Positions 16,422 through 26,211 are shown, counted from the first letter of the stretch. The stretch is DNA of 64,000 bases from Planctomycetaceae bacterium (GCA_018699955.1 JABISG010000053.1:1-64000); one strand, 5' to 3'. Translations and numbers: made by a program. The notes: generated by a model not told the origin, from the letters alone.

Positions 16422-17807
16422 TCAAATCAACTCGGGAATCGGTCGACCGCCCTCTGTCACGATTGCCGTTGGACGGCCGCGGGAGCTGGTCCAGTGGGCG
16501 TTCAGATCGATGCCGAGGTGGCGGAAGGTGGTGGCGGCGATGTCCTGCGGGCGGACTGCGGCGGTTTTGATTCCGCCGCCGCGGGAGTCGGTGCTGCCGA
16601 TGACTTGGCCGTGCGGCAAGCCGCCGCCGGCGACTGCCATCGACATCACGTTGGTCCAATGGTCGCGACCGGCGTCTTTGTTAATCACCGGCGAACGGCC
16701 GAATTCGCCCATCATCATCACCAGCGTGTCGTCCAACAGTCCGCGTTGTTCGAGATCGTTCACCAGGGTATACATGGCGCGATCGACGCGCGGCAGCAAC
16801 GGCTTCAGGCCCTTTTCGATGCCGCCCCAACGCACGCTGTCGCCGTGATGGTCGAAGTAACCCCAGGCACCGCTGACGAGAATGAACGTCACGCCCGATT
16901 CGACTAACCGCCGCGCGAGCAGAGCTTTTTGCCCCACGCTGTCGCGACCGTAGGCTTCCTTGGTTTCGGCAGTCTCTTTGCCCAAATCGAACGCCTGCTG
17001 CACTTTGCCGGAGACGACCATTTCGTAGGCCTGCCGGGTGAAGCGGTCTTGCCGTTGTAATGAGTCGCCTTGATCGAGGTCGCGCCGTAAACCGTCGAAC
17101 TGCTGACGTAAGGTGTCGCGGTCCTGCAATCGATCGACGGCAACACCCTTGGGCATCGCGAACTTGCCCGACAACTCCAGCCCTTTGACCGGTGCGTAAT
17201 TCGATCCCATTTGTCCCGCGCTCCAGACGTCGGACGACCAGGATTTCGCCAAACCGACAAACGCCGGCATGTCGATGTCGTTCGCGCCACGGAACTTGGC
17301 CGCGATGGAACCCATCGAGGGGTAACCGCCGCCGTCTTTGCCGTCGTTGGTTCGACGTGCTAACGGGTTACCCGCCTGCATGGTGATGGGTGTGTGATTG
17401 CTCGACTTGCAATCGACCGACCGAATGATCGACAGCTTATCGGCAATCGACGCCTGCAGCGGCAGACCGTCGGTGAAGGAAATGCCGGGGACTTTTGTTG
17501 AAATCGTGTCGAACGGACTGCGGATTTCGCTGGGGGCTTCCGGCTTCGGGTCCCACATGTCGATGTGACTTGGTCCGCCAGACAGCCAGAACAGGATGAC
17601 CGCCTTGCGATTGGACGGTGAGGCACTGCCGGCTTGTTCGGCCATCGCCTGCGACTGCAACAACTGCGGCAACGACAACCCGCCAATTCCCGCCATCCCG
17701 GTCTGCAAAAACCACCGCCGCGAACCAACGCGGATCAGATCGTTCGACAGTTGTTGATGAAGATGCGGCTGTTGCTGAAGCTCACTGTGATTTGCACCCG
17801 TCGGCAT
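16422..17807 (-). CDS. DUF1501 domain protein, Tat-exported (first copy)
   Basis: 461 residues. DUF1501 proteins adopt an alkaline-phosphatase/sulfatase-like fold and are abundant in planctomycetes; their substrates are unproven. A twin-arginine-type signal (SRRWFLQTGMAGIGGL) lies near residues 28-45. Typical family blocks are AVILFWLSGGPSHIDMWDPKPEAPSE, PGISFTDGLPLQA and, at the C-terminal end, MMGEFGRSPVINKDAGRDHW and AVRPQDIAATTFRHLGID. A GAGGA ribosome-binding site at 17815-17819 is 7 nt from the ATG at 17807, which decides this start over the upstream ATG at 17834. A second DUF1501 protein is at 50970-52361. Usually these genes pair with DUF1549/DUF1553 genes; none is next to this copy. 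Confidence 0.9.
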   Translation of the reverse strand: MPTGANHSELQQQPHLHQQLSNDLIRVGSRRWFLQTGMAGIGGLSLPQLLQSQAMAEQAGSASPSNRKAVILFWLSGGPSHIDMWDPKPEAPSEIRSPFDTISTKVPGISFTDGLPLQASIADKLSIIRSVDCKSSNHTPITMQAGNPLARRTNDGKDGGGYPSMGSIAAKFRGANDIDMPAFVGLAKSWSSDVWSAGQMGSNYAPVKGLELSGKFAMPKGVAVDRLQDRDTLRQQFDGLRRDLDQGDSLQRQDRFTRQAYEMVVSGKVQQAFDLGKETAETKEAYGRDSVGQKALLARRLVESGVTFILVSGAWGYFDHHGDSVRWGGIEKGLKPLLPRVDRAMYTLVNDLEQRGLLDDTLVMMMGEFGRSPVINKDAGRDHWTNVMSMAVAGGGLPHGQVIGSTDSRGGGIKTAAVRPQDIAATTFRHLGIDLNAHWTSSRGRPTAIVTEGGRPIPELI

Positions 17808-17814
17808 GTTCGCT

Positions 17815-17819
17815 TCCTC
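17815..17819 (-). promoter_or_regulatory. Ribosome-binding site deciding the DUF1501 start
   Basis: GAGGA on the minus strand, 7 nt from the ATG at 17807. Confidence 0.55.
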
Positions 17820-18152
17820 GCGAATGGGGGACACGGCGACCCGCGAATTACAGCGCGGCGTCGCATCGTCAAAGTCCGATATGTTGCATGGTAGCCGGAA
17901 TTAGGGGCAAAAGGCAACCCGCACTCGTCGCCGTGATAGGTCTCCTTAACAACTCCTTCAACGAAAATCGACAGAAGTCGCTGAAAACATTGAACAACTT
18001 GCCCCGCCATCGGCGTCAATTCTGATGGGTTGTTCTAGCAACCGTGGTAATTGTGCTGGATTCCCCTGCTGGGAACGACTAGCCTTTTCAATAGGCGGTG
18101 TGTTGCGAATAATGGATCGGATTCGCTGAAATTGAAGGCGGAGAAGACGCGG
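17820..18152. other. Divergent intergenic region
   Basis: About 330 nt between the DUF1501 gene (minus) and the EF-hand gene (plus). No gene, repeat or clear promoter was seen. Confidence 0.5.
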
Positions 18153-19814
18153 ATGGTGTTGCGCCGACATTGGCTCATTTGTTGCATCTTGTTTGCCGCG
18201 TTGCTGGCGACGAACGCCAACGTTGCGGCCCAGCAGGAAGCCGACGCGTCGCGCGATCTGATTTTGCTGTCGGCCGACGGGCCGGTGTTTGTGCGAATTC
18301 TGTTGCAGGTGGACGGCGTCGGGTTTCGTCAGCGGTGGCGAGAGTACGCCGACAAGGTTTTCGCGTCGATCGATGCCGACGGCAGCCGGTCTCTCGACAT
18401 GACCGAAGCCGACAAAATTCCCGCGCTGATCGCGGCTGGTGCGCAAACGACCGAAGAACGCACGCTGTGGTCGCAGATGGATGTGAAACCGGCCGACGGA
18501 AAGGTCGGTGAGGAAGAGTTTCGCGTGTTTGTGGTTGGTGCGTTGGAAGGATCGCTCGCCATTCGCCCGTTTGCAACGACGCGCGCACAAGCGGTCGCCT
18601 TGTTTCCTCGCCTCGATAACGATCGCGACGGCCAGCTTTCGGCAGCTGAGATTGCCAAGGGCTATGAGACCTTGCGGTCTGACGACATCGACGGCAACGA
18701 CGTCATCGGTATCGATGAATTGTTGCCTCCGCAGGATCCGACGATGCCAGCCGAAGTCCGTGCGACCGCCGATGCGGAATTGGATCTGCCTTTCATCGAA
18801 TTGAGAGACGGCAGCATCACCGCCGAGCAGGCAGTGAAAGTGCTGCTGAACCGTTACTCGAAAGTCGGGCGAGCGAAGGGTGAAGAATCGTCGCGCGGGT
18901 TAACGAAAAAGCAGCTTGCGCTCGATGCGGCAGCGATGTCACGTTTCGACGGCAATCGCGACGGCTTACTCGACTCCGCCGAGTTGGTTGAGGTGGTGAA
19001 CGATCCGCAGCCGCGCGTGCGGTTTCTCGTTCAACTGAAGGTTCGCAGTTTCGGGCGGCCGAAGGTCAGCCTGCTTTCGGACGACGACAAGCTGGCGAGC
19101 AATGTGCAGCAGACTTCGAGCAGCCGACTGGCGCTGACACTTGCCGGTGTCAGCCTGACGATGGCAGTAACACGACCGCGGACGACCACACGCGATGCGG
19201 TGAATTTATTCGGAGTGCGTTTCCTCATGTCCGATGCCGACAAAAACCGGTACATCGACGCGCAGGAATTCGGCGGTCTAGCGATTCCTGCAACGACTTT
19301 TGAGGCCGTCGATAAGAACGGCGACGGCAAGATTTTTCGCGACGAGTTGAACGCGTACGTTGATGAAGCAAACGGTGCGGCCGACTCGCAATTGGAGGCA
19401 CGCATTTCGAAACGGGGCCGCACGTTGTTTCAGATGCTCGACGACAACCGGGACCTGCGTCTGACACGCCGTGAATTCCAGGAAGGCCCCAAGCGATTGG
19501 CCGAACTTGATACGAACCAGGACGGGCGTTTCGCCGAAGCGGAGTTTCAACATCGATACCATTTTTCGTTCCGATCAGGCGAGTCGCCGCTGCTGCCCAC
19601 GGTACCGCCGGCATCGGCGAACGCTCAGGCGACACCAACAATCCGCGACGACACATCCGGCCCGTTCTGGTTTCAGCGAATGGACCGCAACCGTGACGGT
19701 GATGTTTCGCAACGGGAGTTTCTTGGATCGCCCGCCACGTTTAAGCGCCTCGACGTCGATGGCGACGGCCTGCTCACGGGGGACGAAGCGGAAATGGCCG
19801 ACAAGACCGAATGA
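18153..19814 (+). CDS. Secreted protein with about ten EF-hand-like loops
   Basis: 553 residues. The signal peptide is residues 1-27 (ICCILFAALLATNANVAAQQ). Ten DxDxDG-type calcium loops start near residues 74, 155, 178, 266, 361, 387, 430, 453, 511 and 534; several are canonical, such as DNDRDGQLSAAE, DKNGDGKIFRDE and DVDGDGLLTGDE. Others have lost a ligand (the 430 loop reads DDNRDLRLTRRE, lacking Gly). Paired EF-hands generally bind Ca2+; exported multi-EF-hand proteins are typical of marine planctomycetes. The ATG at 18153 begins the signal peptide and follows GGAG by 10 nt, whereas the open frame upstream lacks one. A single-gene unit with no obvious partner. Confidence 0.85.
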   Translation: MVLRRHWLICCILFAALLATNANVAAQQEADASRDLILLSADGPVFVRILLQVDGVGFRQRWREYADKVFASIDADGSRSLDMTEADKIPALIAAGAQTTEERTLWSQMDVKPADGKVGEEEFRVFVVGALEGSLAIRPFATTRAQAVALFPRLDNDRDGQLSAAEIAKGYETLRSDDIDGNDVIGIDELLPPQDPTMPAEVRATADAELDLPFIELRDGSITAEQAVKVLLNRYSKVGRAKGEESSRGLTKKQLALDAAAMSRFDGNRDGLLDSAELVEVVNDPQPRVRFLVQLKVRSFGRPKVSLLSDDDKLASNVQQTSSSRLALTLAGVSLTMAVTRPRTTTRDAVNLFGVRFLMSDADKNRYIDAQEFGGLAIPATTFEAVDKNGDGKIFRDELNAYVDEANGAADSQLEARISKRGRTLFQMLDDNRDLRLTRREFQEGPKRLAELDTNQDGRFAEAEFQHRYHFSFRSGESPLLPTVPPASANAQATPTIRDDTSGPFWFQRMDRNRDGDVSQREFLGSPATFKRLDVDGDGLLTGDEAEMADKTE

Positions 19815-20161
19815 CTTTGCCGTTTCTTGGAGAATCTGACCAATAAACCGTTCGGCGAGCCGAATTGATGGAACACTAATCTCCATCAGGCCTTAATGGG
19901 TCGGTGGGTGAGCGATTCCCTCATGCGATTTGCCCGTTAATCGACGGTTTTTTTAGCGGTTTGAATGTTCGACTCCGGCGTTTGGCCGAGTTATTGTAAG
20001 AAAAGTTATCAAATTCTCCATATTTTCGTGAACGAACCGCGTGGATTTCGCCGTCTAATCGTCTAATGGGGGGTGAGCCGGTGAAAGATCTGCTTGATCG
20101 GGTGCGTTGTGTCCGATAAACTGCTGACGGACCGGTACTTTTGTTTAAGGGAATGCGTACG
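19815..20161. other. Intergenic region before the 20-kb block
   Basis: About 347 nt, AT-richer than its surroundings. It should carry the promoter for the block starting at 20162; I see no clear -35/-10 pair or repeat. Confidence 0.45.
20147..20152 (+). promoter_or_regulatory. Ribosome-binding site for the coiled-coil membrane protein
   Basis: AAGGGA ends 9 nt before the ATG at 20162. It favours that start over the ATG at 20153. Confidence 0.5.
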
Positions 20162-21865
20162 ATGACAAATCTGCCCAAGTCACAATCGCTCTTTCGACGT
20201 GTCGCCACCCGTATGAAGTTGGCATCGTTTGGCGTCCGAGCGTATATCGCATTCCTGGCGGTCACGGTTCTGTATGGAATCGGCTTGCTTGCAAGCCGCC
20301 TGCTTGGCGTTCTGCCGGGCTGGTTCGATTCGATTCCGCTCTTTTCATTTCCCTTGGGCGGGAAACCGTACGACGTTGTTAGTCCTTCAGAACAGTTTCT
20401 GTTGGTGCCGCTGGCTGCATTGGCGATTGCCGGAATCTGGTTGGCGCTTCGCGGTCAGGTGACGACATCGGAAGCGGCCCGGCAAGTCGATACGCACAAG
20501 GGAACCAAAGACCTGTTCCTCACCCTGTCGATGCTCGACAAGTCGGTGGGCGAGTACGGTCCGTTGGTTGCCGGTGCCGCCGAACAGCAGGCTCCTTCAG
20601 TTCAGCCAGCAATGGTTGTCCCATTTAATTGGCAACGACGATTGGGCTACGCGGCAATTGGCGCCTTGATGGTTGCCCTGATTTTCAATGTCCCACAACT
20701 CGACCCCTTCGGCACCGTCGCCAAGGCCGAGGAAAAGGCCAACCAGCGGCAAAAGTTGGCACAGGTCGAGAAGGCCAACAAGGTTCGCATCGCCCAGCTC
20801 GAGAAAGAACTGGAAGACAAAGAGGGTGGTTCTCCGGAAGTCAAGAAGGCCATTGAAGGTTTGAAGAATTCGTTCCGCAAGGCCAAGGCGAATCAGAAAA
20901 AACTGAATCAAGAGCGTTTAGCTGCCAACCAGAAAGACCTGGGCAAGAAGTACCAGAAAATCCGGGCCGAGAAATTGAAGAACCTGCTGTCGAAGGCGAG
21001 TTCGTCGCAGCAGTTCGGCCGCAAAGATGATGAGATGATGCGTAAGTGGTCGCGCGAATTGCAGGAAGGCTCGACCGACAGCCTGCAGAAGGAGTTTGAA
21101 AAGCTTAAAGAAGATCTCAAGCGGCTCGCCAAGGAGAAAGACCCCGTCGAGCGGGCCGAATTGATGCAGAAGCTGCAAAAGCGAATGAAGGACATGGAGA
21201 AGTTTGCAAAGGAACAGGCGAACTCGAAGACATTGGCCGCCGCTTTGCAGCGAGCGCAAAAGCAAATGGAAATGATGGACGGCGAGCTGTCGAAAGAAGC
21301 ACAGAAGGCGTTGCAACAGTCGCTGGAACTATCGAAGCTGGAACTTGAAGAGCTGGCACAATCGGCCCGCGATCTCAAGCAACTCGAAAAGGCTTTGAAG
21401 ACGCTGCAGATGGCCAAGAAGTTGAATCAGGGAGAGCAACTCGACGGCGAAAAGTGTGAGAACTGCAGTTCGTTAGCCGACTACGAAGAGTTGTATGCCG
21501 AGATGATGGCAGAGAGCGGCATGGGTGAGGGCGAAGGTGAAGGCAACGGGGAAGGCACCGGCGGTCGCGGCATGGGTCAGGGCGGCAAGGTGGACGAAGA
21601 CGACAGCGTCGATACCGGTTTCAAGGCCGAGCGGTCGAAGTCGCAAATCACGGCCGGGAAAGTGCTGCTTTCGCTGAAGAGCAAGGGCATCAGCGACAGT
21701 GGCGACGCGAAGAAGAATTATCTGAGTGCGATCAACCGCGTCAAGCAAGGAGTCAGCGAAGCGATTGAAACGGAGCAGGTTCCGCCCGGCTATCACGACG
21801 GCATCAAGAATTACTTCGACAAGATTGACGCGCCCACCCGAAATTCCAATGACGGCGAAAAATAA
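20162..21865 (+). CDS. Membrane protein with long coiled coil (DUF4175-like)
   Basis: 567 residues. Three hydrophobic segments lie near residues 26-47, 77-97 and 162-177 (AYIAFLAVTVLYGIGLL, FLLVPLAALAIAGIWLAL, GYAAIGALMVALIF). A Lys/Glu/Gln-rich coiled coil runs from about 190 to 430, then a CxxC pair (CENC), a Gly/Glu-rich stretch (MGEGEGEGNGEGTGGRGMG) and a charged C-terminal domain. The layout resembles the DUF4175-type membrane proteins that accompany MoxR/VWA operons in Bacteroidetes and Planctomycetes, but this is a topology match only. It overlaps the next gene by 17 nt, so it opens the block at 20-40 kb. Confidence 0.75.
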   Translation: MTNLPKSQSLFRRVATRMKLASFGVRAYIAFLAVTVLYGIGLLASRLLGVLPGWFDSIPLFSFPLGGKPYDVVSPSEQFLLVPLAALAIAGIWLALRGQVTTSEAARQVDTHKGTKDLFLTLSMLDKSVGEYGPLVAGAAEQQAPSVQPAMVVPFNWQRRLGYAAIGALMVALIFNVPQLDPFGTVAKAEEKANQRQKLAQVEKANKVRIAQLEKELEDKEGGSPEVKKAIEGLKNSFRKAKANQKKLNQERLAANQKDLGKKYQKIRAEKLKNLLSKASSSQQFGRKDDEMMRKWSRELQEGSTDSLQKEFEKLKEDLKRLAKEKDPVERAELMQKLQKRMKDMEKFAKEQANSKTLAAALQRAQKQMEMMDGELSKEAQKALQQSLELSKLELEELAQSARDLKQLEKALKTLQMAKKLNQGEQLDGEKCENCSSLADYEELYAEMMAESGMGEGEGEGNGEGTGGRGMGQGGKVDEDDSVDTGFKAERSKSQITAGKVLLSLKSKGISDSGDAKKNYLSAINRVKQGVSEAIETEQVPPGYHDGIKNYFDKIDAPTRNSNDGEK

Positions 21866-22889
21866 ACCATACAACTGGTTCGCGTTCGTTGTCGCCGGCG
21901 CTGCAATCGCCGGCGCCGTGACGTTGGGAAGCGGTGGATGTTCTTCAGACCAGGATGCACTGGTCGTCTATTGCGCACACGACCAGGTTTTTTCGGAACG
22001 GATTCTACGCCGTTTTGAACAGGAAACCGGTATTCGCGTCATTCCGCGGTTCGACACCGAAGCGACCAAGTCGCTTGGTCTGACGAACCTGCTCATCAGC
22101 GAACAAAAACACCCGCGCTGCGATGTCTTCTGGAACAACCAGGTGTTGGGAACGGCGGAGCTTGGGCGACAGGGGATTCTGCAAGCGTACAAAGGTGTCG
22201 GGTATCGTCGCATTCCCGAAGCATACAAAGACCCCGACGGATATTGGACCGGTTTTGCCGCCCGCTTACGGGTTTACATCGTCAACACCGACCTGATGCA
22301 GCCGACGGCTGAGGAAATCGAGCGGCGGTTTGCCGCCGATGACCTTTCACGCATCGCCGTCGCCCGACCGATGTTCGGCACGACGCTGTCGCATTATTCG
22401 GTGTTGTGGAATCTCTGGAAGCCGGACCGATTGAAGCAGTGGCACGACGGTATCCGCCGCCGTGAAATCAGCGAAGTCGCAGGGAATTCAACAGTGATGA
22501 ATCTCGTCGCCAAAGGGACGTGCGACCTCGGCTGGACCGATACCGACGACTTTTTCGTCGCAAAAGATCGCGGCGATCCGGTGGCGATGTTGCCAATTCG
22601 GGTCAGCGGTGAAACCATCTGCATTCCGAACAGCGTTGCCATCATCAAAGGAACAAAGAAGCTGCAGCAAGCGCAACAATTGGTGGACTTTTTGCTGTCG
22701 GCCGAGACAGAACTTGAATTGGCAACGTCGAAGTCGAGACAGATTCCACTCGGTCCGGTGAAGGAAGATGATCTACCACCCGATGTGCGACCACTTCAGA
22801 AATGGGCAGAAGAGGGCTACGACCTCTCCGGCCTCGCGCAATCGCGTGGCGAGTGTCTTGCCTGGCTCAAATCGGAGAACCTCCGATGA
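21849..22889 (+). CDS. Iron(III)-type ABC transporter substrate-binding protein
   Basis: 346 residues. The N-terminus has a hydrophobic helix (WFAFVVAGAAIAGAVTLGSGGC), so it is exported and perhaps lipid-modified at Cys24-26, although the lipobox is poor. The mature part shows the periplasmic-binding fold of the Fbp/Fut class: LVVYCAHDQVFSERILRRFEQETGI at the N-lobe, RCDVFWNNQVLGTAELGRQG, and VNTDLMQPTAEEIERRFAADDL later. Ferric-binding relatives use Tyr ligands; TNLL and YRRIPEAYKDPDGYWTGF hold candidates, but metal specificity cannot be fixed by reading. The ATG at 21849 overlaps the preceding stop (21863-21865), and the TGA at 22889 overlaps the permease ATG. Confidence 0.82.
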   Translation: MTAKNKPYNWFAFVVAGAAIAGAVTLGSGGCSSDQDALVVYCAHDQVFSERILRRFEQETGIRVIPRFDTEATKSLGLTNLLISEQKHPRCDVFWNNQVLGTAELGRQGILQAYKGVGYRRIPEAYKDPDGYWTGFAARLRVYIVNTDLMQPTAEEIERRFAADDLSRIAVARPMFGTTLSHYSVLWNLWKPDRLKQWHDGIRRREISEVAGNSTVMNLVAKGTCDLGWTDTDDFFVAKDRGDPVAMLPIRVSGETICIPNSVAIIKGTKKLQQAQQLVDFLLSAETELELATSKSRQIPLGPVKEDDLPPDVRPLQKWAEEGYDLSGLAQSRGECLAWLKSENLR

Positions 22890-24385
22890 GCCTGATGCAT
22901 GCCTGTGGATGGAGTTCGCTGCGCGCGGCGTTGATCGTGTTAGCGGCCGCACCGGTTTGCGTGTTATTGGCGCGAATGCTGGGCAACAAAGAAGCCCGGT
23001 TTCTGCACACGGGGCGAACAATTCAACGGCTCACTTGGACCCTACTGTTGATCCCGTTTCTCACACCCGACTTGCTCGTGGGATATGCCTACGGCAACTT
23101 TTCGCCGTTTCCACTGGTGCGTCACCCTTGGATGAGCGAATTACTGTACGGCGTGTTGCTGTGGATGAAACTGATACCGGTCGGTGCAGTGGTGATGTAC
23201 TTGACGCCACCCGCACCGCTAACCGCCGAATCAATTCATTGTCGTCGTTTATCACTCACAGCGCGGCCGAAAACACTCAGTACATATGCCGTGCGACTCG
23301 GTGACTTTGTTCGCGGTCCGGCGCGACGAATGTTTCCCGCTTTGGGTTTGATTTTCCTGTTGGCATTTCAGGAATTCGAGTTGGGCGCGCTGCTGGGTAT
23401 CACCGCAGGGCGTGTCGGTTCACCCGTGAGTTGGACACGGACGCTATTCGAAGAACAGCAGGGCGTAATCGATCGTTTGGCTCCGCTGAAGTGGACCGTG
23501 TGGCCCATGCTGTTCAATCTGGCGGTTCTCATTCCGTTGATCTGGTTGATTTCGCGCAGTCGACATCTGACGGCCACAACCGAGCCAAGCCGAAAACCTG
23601 TCGGCCGCATCGCCCGTCTCTCGGCATGGTGTTACGTCGCGACGGCGTTCATTCTCGTAACGGTGATTCCGCTCGCATACGTCATGCGGGAATCGACAGG
23701 TGGGTACGCGGCGTTGCTGGAAAGTCGCGAACAATTGTCGGGGCTTTCCCGCGAGATTCTTGTGGGATGCGCGTTCGCCGGTGTAGCCGCCGGTGTGGCC
23801 TATCTAATTGCAGCCGTTCCCCTCATAGAGCAAACAGGTCGTCGCGGAATAGGATGGGCAAAAAGCTGCACCGTACTGCTGCTAGTTCCCGGGCTGGCCG
23901 GTTCGCTGATTGTGGGACTTTCGATTCTGTACTTGTTTCAAACCGACTGGCTGAATCCGCTTTATGACACGCCGGCCTCATTGGGAATTGCGTTGGTTCT
24001 GTTTCTCGCCCCACGCGCACTGTTGCTGCAACTTTTGTTTCGCGCAGTGCGACCGCTCGAATCGGGGTGGCTGGCAAGACTGTTGTCGCGTTCTACTGTC
24101 GATCAACAACGCCAGGCGGCCGGACGATTGTTGTGGTCGATCCGGTGGTCCCGTCATTATTGGGCGATGGCGTTGCCTGCGATTTGGGCGTATTGGGATC
24201 TCACGTCGGCTACCATGCTGCACCCTTCCAGCATGGTTCCGGCGTCGGTCAGGCTCTACAATTTAATGCACTACGGACACAACGCAGTTCTCTCGGCGAT
24301 GACTCTTCTGGCAGTCGCCGTTCCGCTCATTTTGGCGTGGTTCTTCGCGTCGCTTTTGCGTCCTCTCACCGGCCGGTTGGTCTGA
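22886..24385 (+). CDS. Iron(III)-type ABC transporter permease
   Basis: 499 residues, with two homologous halves of several membrane helices each, as in FbpB-type permeases (about 500-560 residues). The EAA-type cytoplasmic loop lies in the LTARPKTLSTYAVRLGDFVRGPA region and the second, near the C-terminus, in QAAGRLLWSIRWSRHYWAM. It is probably the membrane channel of the importer formed with its neighbours. It starts at the ATG overlapping the SBP stop (ATGA), and its TGA shares one base with the next ATG (TGATG at 24383). Length is a little short but no helix is clearly missing. Confidence 0.82.
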   Translation: MSLMHACGWSSLRAALIVLAAAPVCVLLARMLGNKEARFLHTGRTIQRLTWTLLLIPFLTPDLLVGYAYGNFSPFPLVRHPWMSELLYGVLLWMKLIPVGAVVMYLTPPAPLTAESIHCRRLSLTARPKTLSTYAVRLGDFVRGPARRMFPALGLIFLLAFQEFELGALLGITAGRVGSPVSWTRTLFEEQQGVIDRLAPLKWTVWPMLFNLAVLIPLIWLISRSRHLTATTEPSRKPVGRIARLSAWCYVATAFILVTVIPLAYVMRESTGGYAALLESREQLSGLSREILVGCAFAGVAAGVAYLIAAVPLIEQTGRRGIGWAKSCTVLLLVPGLAGSLIVGLSILYLFQTDWLNPLYDTPASLGIALVLFLAPRALLLQLLFRAVRPLESGWLARLLSRSTVDQQRQAAGRLLWSIRWSRHYWAMALPAIWAYWDLTSATMLHPSSMVPASVRLYNLMHYGHNAVLSAMTLLAVAVPLILAWFFASLLRPLTGRLV

Positions 24386-26211
24386 TGAATGAATCGTTGT
24401 GGAAACTGGAAAACGTCTCGCTCGCCGGCGCAGAACGTCCGCGCCTGCACGAAGCGAGGCTTCAGATTTCCACCGGTCTCACCGCCATCGTTGGGCAGTC
24501 GGGCGCGGGCAAGTCGTCGCTGCTGAACCTGTTGGTCGAATTCGAAAACCCCAATACGGGGACGTTGACAGCGAAGCTGCCAAATGTCGATGGGCGACTT
24601 CCCCTGTTTTGGGTCCCACAAAACCTCGGCCTGTGGCCGCACCTCTCGATAATCGAACATCTGCAGGCCGTACTGCCGAACGAGGACAATTCCGCCACGA
24701 AGATCGAACAGCTGCTCGACGACTTCGATCTGACAGAACTCGCCGCAGCACGACCCGATCGGTTATCGCAAGGGGAACGCTCCCGGCTATCGGTTGCCCG
24801 CGCTATTGCATCGGGCGCAAAGGTGCTGGTGATGGACGAACCGCTGGTGCATGTGAATCCTTCGCGTGTCAGCACCTATTGGGATGCGTTACGGCGTCAC
24901 ATTCGTGAAGCGGATGCTTCGCTGATCTTCGCAACGCACTCGCCGGAAACGGTACTCCGCGAAGCGAAACAAGCGATCTGTCTCAGCGCAGGACGAGTGC
25001 TGTTTGACGGACCGGTCGAGCAATTGTACTGGCATCCCGCCAATCCGGAGTTGGCCGACTTTCTGGGAGTCCACAATTGGCTCACGTCGGAAGAGTCTCA
25101 GGGATGGTTGAATCATGCGGAGGCAGAGGATCGCTGCTTCCGCCCCGAACAGATCACTGTTGTCCCCGAACAGGAAAGTCCGCTGGTCGTTGAATCGAGC
25201 CGATTCGCCGGCTCGATGGCCGAAGTTGAGTTGCGCGACGAACGCAGCGGCCAGTCACGGCGGTTCTTTCATCGGCCCTCGGGCAATGGAATGGCGGCGG
25301 GGACACGCGTTACGCTCAAGGTTTTGGCATTGTTGTTGTTCTGCCTGCTGTCGGCCGGCTGCGGCAGCGATGCGCACGAGCCGACCGGGCATTATCAACA
25401 TTGGCCCACGCCTGCCGACGGTGCAACAATCCCCGCACCGCGGGCCATGCATGTCACCGACGACGACGAACTCTACGTGCTGGACGATGCCGGTCGCGTG
25501 CTGGTTTTCGATTTCGACATGACTCTCAAACGCAAATGGCGGATGCCCGAGTCAAGCGTCGGCAATCCGGAAGGGTTGTGCTTGCTGTCGGATGGCCGGC
25601 TCGTCGTTGCCGACACTCACTATCATCGCCTTGTCTTCTTCGACCGCATAGGCAATGTGCTGGGCATGCAGGGAAGCCACGGCAAAGAACCAGGGCAATT
25701 TATCTATCCGGTCGCCGTCGTCACCGACGACGAAGGAAACCTCTACGTCGGCGAGTACGGCGGGAACGACCGTGTGCAGAAGTTCTCGCCGGAGGGAGAA
25801 TTTCTGCTCGCCTTCGGCGGCTTCGGAACCGAGCCGGGCGAGTTTCAGCGGCCCAGCGGCCTGGTGTGGTGTGATCACAAGATTTACGTGGCCGACGCGT
25901 TCAACAACCGGCTACAGCGATTTTCCGACAGTGGCGATTTTCTTGGGATTCTGGGTGAAAATCAGTCATCCTCCGGCTTACATTATCCGTATGATATTTC
26001 GCAGAGTCCACAGGGAGATCTCTTTGTTGTGGAGTACGGTGCAGGCCGTGTCTCTCAGTTGGATTTGGAAGGCAAAGTGCTCGCACGCTTCGGAACATCG
26101 GGCATGGGCGAGGGTGAATTGAAAACTCCGTGGGGACTGGCAGTTGCCGGCGACTCACGGGTGTTCGTGGCCGACACCGGTAACCGACGGATTGTGGAGC
26201 GGAAGCTATGA
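24385..26211 (+). CDS. ABC ATPase fused in frame to a lipoprotein-like NHL propeller
   Basis: 608 residues in one frame. Residues 1-302 are an ABC ATPase: Walker A GQSGAGKSS at 37-45, signature LSQGERSRL from about 128, Walker B VLVMDEP near 150, H-loop ATHSPET after it, and a TOBE-like end (VELRDERSGQ ... GTRVTLKV). At residues about 309-326 the end of that TOBE domain becomes a signal-peptide-like core with lipobox LSAGC (Cys326). Residues about 340-608 are an NHL-type propeller (for example GNLYVGEYGGNDRVQKFSPEG, RVFVADTGNRRIVER). An internal ATG at 25291 (residue 303) could start the lipoprotein separately. ATGA/TGATG junctions on both sides tie it to the importer and to the VWA gene. Confidence 0.85.
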   Translation: MNESLWKLENVSLAGAERPRLHEARLQISTGLTAIVGQSGAGKSSLLNLLVEFENPNTGTLTAKLPNVDGRLPLFWVPQNLGLWPHLSIIEHLQAVLPNEDNSATKIEQLLDDFDLTELAAARPDRLSQGERSRLSVARAIASGAKVLVMDEPLVHVNPSRVSTYWDALRRHIREADASLIFATHSPETVLREAKQAICLSAGRVLFDGPVEQLYWHPANPELADFLGVHNWLTSEESQGWLNHAEAEDRCFRPEQITVVPEQESPLVVESSRFAGSMAEVELRDERSGQSRRFFHRPSGNGMAAGTRVTLKVLALLLFCLLSAGCGSDAHEPTGHYQHWPTPADGATIPAPRAMHVTDDDELYVLDDAGRVLVFDFDMTLKRKWRMPESSVGNPEGLCLLSDGRLVVADTHYHRLVFFDRIGNVLGMQGSHGKEPGQFIYPVAVVTDDEGNLYVGEYGGNDRVQKFSPEGEFLLAFGGFGTEPGEFQRPSGLVWCDHKIYVADAFNNRLQRFSDSGDFLGILGENQSSSGLHYPYDISQSPQGDLFVVEYGAGRVSQLDLEGKVLARFGTSGMGEGELKTPWGLAVAGDSRVFVADTGNRRIVERKL

